A DNA stretch of 64,000 bases from Massilia sp. Root335. Lineage in GTDB: Bacteria > Pseudomonadota > Gammaproteobacteria > Burkholderiales > Burkholderiaceae_D. Where the stretch lies: positions 161,899-225,898 of the forward strand of contig NZ_LMCY01000028.1 of NCBI RefSeq assembly GCF_001425685.1, in the 5' to 3' direction. Below the pieces are notes generated by a model, which was not told the DNA's origin, searched no databases, and saw only the letters and a program-made list of their open reading frames with translations. The position numbers were made by a program, and so were the translations under genes. Within the stretch, counting starts at the first letter, position 1; each line of letters starts with the position of its first letter. Positions 63,278 to 64,000 of the stretch are shown here, piece by piece.

Positions 63278-64000
63278 ATGTACGGAACCCGCAGGTGGCT
63301 GCTCGGCGCGTCGTTGTGCGCATTCGCGGCGGCGGCACACGCCGGTCCCAGGGCGGACGTGATCCACTGGTGGACGTCCGGCGGCGAATCGGCCGCCGTG
63401 AAGCAGGTCGAGCAGGCCTATCGCGCGGCCGGCGGCACCTGGGTCGACACCGCGATCGCCGGCGGCGACCAGGCGCGCGCCGTCACCATCAACCGCATCA
63501 TCGGCGGCAATCCGCCCACCGCGGCCCAGTTCAACACCTCCAAGCAGTTCCTCGACATCATCGAGGAAGACATGCTCAATCCCGTCGACGACATCGCGCG
63601 CCGCGACCATTGGGACCAGGTCCTGCCGGCACCCATCGTCGACGTGATCAAGGTGCGCGGCCACTGGTACGCCGTGCCGATCAACATCCACATGCAGACG
63701 TGGATCTGGTATTCGAAAGCCGCGTTCGCGAAGGCCGGCATCGGGCGCGAGCCGGCCAGCATGGACGAGCTGTTCGCGGACCTCGACAAACTCAAGGCGG
63801 CCGGCTTGATTCCGCTCGCGCACGGCGGCCAGGCGTGGCAGGAGATCCTGCTGTTTTCGATGGTGCTGTCGAACCTGGGCGGCCGCGACCTGTACCTGAA
63901 AGTGATCCGCGACCGCGACCAGGCCGCCATCCATTCGTCCGCGTTCCGCCAGGTGCTGGTCGCATTCAAGCGCCTGCAGGGCTATGTCGATCCGGCGTCG
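63278..64000 (+). CDS. carbohydrate ABC transporter substrate-binding protein (partial)
   Basis: The first 241 codons of a family-1 sugar-binding protein, running off the right edge. A signal peptide of about 22 residues ending A-H-A precedes V-I-H-W-W-T-S-G-G-E-S-A-A-V, the typical start of glucose/mannose-type binding proteins, followed by W-Y-A-V-P-I-N-I-H in the ligand cleft. GGAGA precedes the ATG. The permease and ATPase genes are expected just beyond the window. A LacI-type operator at its promoter indicates sugar-responsive repression. Confidence 0.88.
   Translation, partial: MYGTRRWLLGASLCAFAAAAHAGPRADVIHWWTSGGESAAVKQVEQAYRAAGGTWVDTAIAGGDQARAVTINRIIGGNPPTAAQFNTSKQFLDIIEEDMLNPVDDIARRDHWDQVLPAPIVDVIKVRGHWYAVPINIHMQTWIWYSKAAFAKAGIGREPASMDELFADLDKLKAAGLIPLAHGGQAWQEILLFSMVLSNLGGRDLYLKVIRDRDQAAIHSSAFRQVLVAFKRLQGYVDPAS

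Overview
This is a high-GC chromosomal segment of a betaproteobacterium, most likely an Oxalobacteraceae member of the Massilia/Telluria type. That is an inference from gene content: MSHA pilus genes, a second minor-pilin/PilY1 operon, a PEP-CTERM protein, an ECF41-type sigma factor, a KfrA-like protein, GH92 and GH94 enzymes, and several single-gene transport and stress modules. No rRNA, tRNA, CRISPR array or prophage was seen.

Layout. 0.1-7 kb: a Cys-repeat lipoprotein, a 52-residue membrane protein, then a minus-strand MSHA operon (mshQ-C-D-O-P) ending in a DUF817 membrane protein. 7.1-17.2 kb: a TonB-dependent receptor, an ECF41 sigma factor, a diguanylate cyclase, a KfrA-like coiled-coil protein, an Lrp regulator, a DMT exporter and a GH92 mannosidase. 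17.5-25.4 kb: pilE-fimT-pilV-pilW-pilX-pilY1, the first five joined by 4-bp start/stop overlaps. 25.4-32.1 kb: a DUF3108 protein, a hemerythrin, a quinone reductase, two UspA proteins behind a perfect FNR/ANR-type box, a MaoC-like protein, a LivK-type binding protein, a TetR regulator and a disordered hydrophilin-like protein.

32.3-43.5 kb: a LacI-family regulator and a GPH symporter/GH94 phosphorylase operon. A 14-bp operator-like sequence occurs identically next to the regulator gene and at the promoter of the operon, so the two probably form one regulon. They are separated by about 6 kb of lower-GC accessory DNA: a decayed IS1595-type transposase, a frameshifted PAAR gene, an XAC2610-like protein, a doubly frameshifted Imm21-like gene, a SUKH immunity gene, a HEPN-like gene and small immunity-like ORFs, interleaved with a diverged intergenic repeat of about 100 bp. 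This looks like a store of orphan immunity genes from polymorphic-toxin or T6SS competition.

43.5-49 kb: a Gfo/Idh/MocA oxidoreductase, a PAS-GGDEF-EAL phosphodiesterase behind two perfect inverted repeats, an AT-rich pentapeptide-repeat membrane protein and WrbA. 49.2-52 kb: an AT-rich two-gene island with an SPPY-type DNA methyltransferase followed by a DGQHR-domain protein whose N-terminus resembles a PD-(D/E)XK nuclease. This is the best candidate for an undescribed defence or modification system. 52.2-57.1 kb: an APC-type (KimA/KUP-like) permease divergent from a shortened KdpD-like kinase and KdpE-like regulator. 57.2-64 kb: a PEP-CTERM protein, a Cupin_8 protein, an organic-acid uptake group (MHS symporter, ModA-like binding protein, porin, divergent LysR), and the start of a sugar ABC transporter gene with a near-perfect LacI operator just after its promoter.
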